Positions 60,981 to 64,000 of a DNA stretch of 64,000 nucleotides are shown one piece after another (the stretch's first letter is position 1; every line of letters begins with the position of its first letter). The DNA is from Epiperipatus broadwayi. Taxonomy: Eukaryota; Onychophora; Udeonychophora; Euonychophora; Peripatidae. The stretch spans positions 7,532,821-7,596,820 of the forward strand of contig JAQFVV010006203.1 of NCBI GenBank assembly GCA_028023455.1, given 5' to 3'. Position numbers and translations under genes: made by a program. The notes under the pieces are model-generated. The model was not told where the DNA came from. It saw only the letters and a list, made by a program, of their open reading frames with translations, and did not search any database.

Positions 60981-63900
60981 GTTTGAATAGCCTAGTGGCG
61001 CCCTGGCATGGCAGATAGATTTGGGAGGTTCCGTCGACCATTATAATACAAATGCACTAAGTTTTTTAATAAAGAGCAAAAATAAATTAGTAGAAAGTTG
61101 TATGCTATAGTAATTAATAGAAAATATTTAAGAGCAATATTAATTAAACAAGAGATAAAAAAAATATTTGTAATCGATTGTCTTTATGTTCTTAAGTATT
61201 GTGTAAATAGCAATAAATAAGATTTTATGCCAGGCTAAGCCTTTCAAAATTAGCCAAACTGTTAAATATCTACTATTTTTTACAAAATTGTAAAAGGCAA
61301 ATAGAAGAAATTGTAATTTTAAGAAATACTAACCTTAAATGTACATATGACAAATTTCATATCAATTGTATATCTTTATATTTCTGGATTATATCAATTC
61401 GTTTTTTGCATTATTTAAATCAAAAACTCATTTTTATCTTTGTATTGATTTTGTTTTATTAAAAATTTTGTAAAATAAAAAGGAAAATTGTTAATATAAA
61501 CTTTATTAAATTTTTTTAACTTTAGATCTTTAATTAGAACATAACTTCAGTAATCAATTGTTCCCAATGAAACAAAAAACAAACAAACATATGGTTCACT
61601 ATGTAAAATTATATTTGAAAAATAGACATTTTAAATTATATCCAAAATATAATGGTAGGTTTTTGTGTTTCCTGAATCTTGGTGGTTGTGATTTATTTTT
61701 TTAATGAATTCTCAAAATTTAATCAATAATTGCAGTTACCATCTTAAAACGAAAAAAAAAAAATGCTTAGAAAATTTTCTTAGCAGTTACAGCAACAAAT
61801 GATAATGTTCAAATTAAAATCTCCTACTTAAACACATATATAAAATAAGCTAATTTATAATCAGTCATATTCCATAAAAATTTATCAACAAATTTCTTGA
61901 CTGGCAAATAACCTAAATAATGAAGAAATTTGTTTTAAGTGCTCCTCAAAGATAACAATCATAATGCTTGTTATTTTAATACTTTTTTTTATCTGATGAA
62001 TTAAATAGAATCATTTAATTTGAACCTTACATTCAGCTGTTGATTGGGCTGCTAACAAAATTTGTTTCAATATATTTCTTACAATGTTAAGAATAACATA
62101 AAATTATACCATAACTACTAAATTGAAAATCTATCTAACTGATCATTCATGTCTTAATTAAATACTTTTGTAAACTATTAAAAGAAATTATTGATAAAAA
62201 GACAAAACTGATCATGAAATTTTTAAACTGAAAATGATTATAATATTTTTACTAAAAAAATACTGAATCTATGAGACAAGTAGATGTAAAAAAAAAAAAG
62301 TGATGGAATTTTGTAATTCTTTATACCCTATGATTTTTGTAGCTAGAACTTAGAGTAAAAATGTAATATTGTGACCTTTATATTACATAAATAAAATATT
62401 GCCAAAAATAACTTATAATAACCTGACTAAAACTTATTTGAACAATGTGGTTTGGAAAAGAAAAAAAAACACAAATAATTATTAATCTGAAAAGTACTGA
62501 CAAAAAAAAACCCTCCACAAATAATTAGTAATCTAAAAAATATTGACAAAAAAAAGAGAAAGGGAAATTTACTAACATCAAAAAATTGAATTAAATTATT
62601 GATGCAGGGATTATCAAAAAACAAAAAAACCAACACAAACCTGTAAGATTGTAATGGATTCTAATAAAAATAGATATAAATCTGAGTACTTCAGTATTTA
62701 TCAGTTTGGCAAGGATGGAAACAATTTTTTATTCAGTTATACACTTATGGGAAACATGTACTTTTTTTTTGCCCAACTTTATGTTAAGGAATATGTGTTA
62801 ATTATTAACTTAAAAAATAACTTATAAATCTATTAAAAATTCCATTCAAAATGTTTATTCAAAGGTTTTTATTTTATTTAAATTTTAACATGTAAACGTG
62901 ACACACTGGAATCATTTTTGTACATTGTCAGTATCTTTTTGTCACTATCATTTTGTTTATGGACTTTTTTAAATTTATATTTGTTTATATTAATAAATTC
63001 ACTATACCCTTAATAGAAAAAAATATATTAACAAATAAAGTGCAAATATAAAAAAAAAATACCATAAAATTGTCTTTCTTTAAAATAGCAGTAATAAAAA
63101 ACAACACTGGAAATATTAAACACTAACGTTTGTTTTCAACCATTTTATTTTAGTCATTTACTGTATGCCCCTAAAAATGCATAATTGAGCAAAAAAATTA
63201 CTTCCTTCCTTGCCAAATCGGTAAATACATAAGTACCTCTAACTGTTCAGAATAACAATATATAAATATTAAATGCTTTAAAAGGCATATCAATCTGATA
63301 AAACTAAAAAAAAATTTCAGAATTCAATTAGACTTAAGATTTTTCTTTCAGATAAGTAGCCTACAGTCTACCCAGCTAATTATCCAATATTATTCACAAA
63401 TGAGTACCTTGTTATTTTTAATTAGGGAATGGGGAAAAAATGCCAAAATGTTCAATAATCAGCAATTGGAAAATCTCAAAAATAAAATGCTTTTCTATAA
63501 GAGATTGCTGAAGAGGCCTTTCCCTTGCGTATGTTATTCAATGACTGTTTTAGCTATTTAAGGTTCTTATATTAATAAATTATTCCACTATGTTTAAAAT
63601 TTTCAAATATTATATGCTTATTTAGAAGTAATGTTCTCTGCAAATTTTTAATGGATTGTATTATGTAGAATTTTCAGTTATGCAAGTGATAAAAAATTAG
63701 TGCCTGCCAAATTGAATTAGTACCTGCAAAATAATTCTTCTTTTGACTTTTAAATAATGTATTTTCTTGTTTGAAATTTAAAAATAAAAATTAACAAGAC
63801 TGTTCAGTATACAAACGATATATTTAACAGAACACTATATCAGTAAAGATAACATGTATTATGAATTATTTAAACAGAAATTTATATTATCTTTTATACT

Positions 63901-64000
63901 TTCAATTAAAATATTTTGTTGCAATATTTGTAGATTAAAAAAACTGATGACTTTTGTACTATATCCTAATATTTCGTCCAGAGCAGTAACATCATGTCAC
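60981..64000. other. AT-rich non-coding stretch
   Basis: The first 70 bases (GTGGCGCCCTGGCATGGCAG, then GGGAGGTTCCGTCGACC) are unusually GC-rich and look like a fragment of another repeat adjoining LINE copy C. The remainder to the end is AT-rich low-complexity DNA without recognisable genes. The 69-codon frame at 62,427-62,636 is a Phe-rich chance frame. Confidence 0.5.

Noticed and set aside
62427-62636. Phe-rich 69-codon frame
   Set aside because: It arises from A/T runs; no recognisable domain or start context.

Overview
This is a strongly AT-rich stretch of animal-type nuclear DNA with no compact gene array. No bacterial, plasmid or phage features are visible. Almost all the coding signal belongs to transposable elements: two LINE families (one CR1-like with a PHD/esterase ORF1, one Tx1/L1-like with a zinc-knuckle ORF1), a Penelope-like element, two hAT relics, a mariner relic, and several non-autonomous or foldback DNA elements. 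This mix suits an invertebrate metazoan with a large, repeat-rich genome, such as a mollusc, cnidarian or chelicerate. I cannot assign a species from the sequence.

Layout. 1-13 kb is mostly featureless, apart from a foldback copy (4.2 kb), a pogo/Tigger-like element (5.6-6.5 kb) and a piggyBac-like palindromic element with TTAA ends (8.45-8.88 kb). 13.1-14.1 kb holds a Penelope-like relic and a head-to-head pair of hammerhead-like motifs. 15-17.4 kb is a decayed hAT transposon and 18.7-19.4 kb a decayed mariner, both recognisable by translation. 20.5-24.9 kb holds three palindromic elements and a tRNA-like Pol III unit.

The region 26.4-38 kb is a nest. CR1-like LINE copy B (+ strand) is split at 28,975/36,728 by a 7.7-kb insertion with a 4-bp ATGC duplication. 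That insertion carries the much better preserved LINE copy A (- strand), with a 967-codon open frame, an ORF1 with PHD-like and SGNH-esterase domains, and a tandem-repeat 5' UTR. A third 3' fragment lies at 60.4 kb.

The region 39.5-46.5 kb is a second nest: a decayed Tx1/L1-like LINE (- strand) inserted into a ZBED/FAM200-like hAT relic whose C-terminal and N-terminal parts flank it. 47-53.4 kb contains more foldback copies, including a near-perfect palindrome of about 570 bp at 50.15-50.72 kb, and further hammerhead-like motifs at 51.4-51.5 and 53.2 kb. 55.8-56.6 kb is a second piggyBac-like element.

The only candidates for non-transposon coding sequence are two exon-like stretches on the - strand near 59.1 and 59.5-59.9 kb, whose family I could not recognise. 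Most short open frames elsewhere are chance frames in AT-rich DNA or antisense shadows of the elements.
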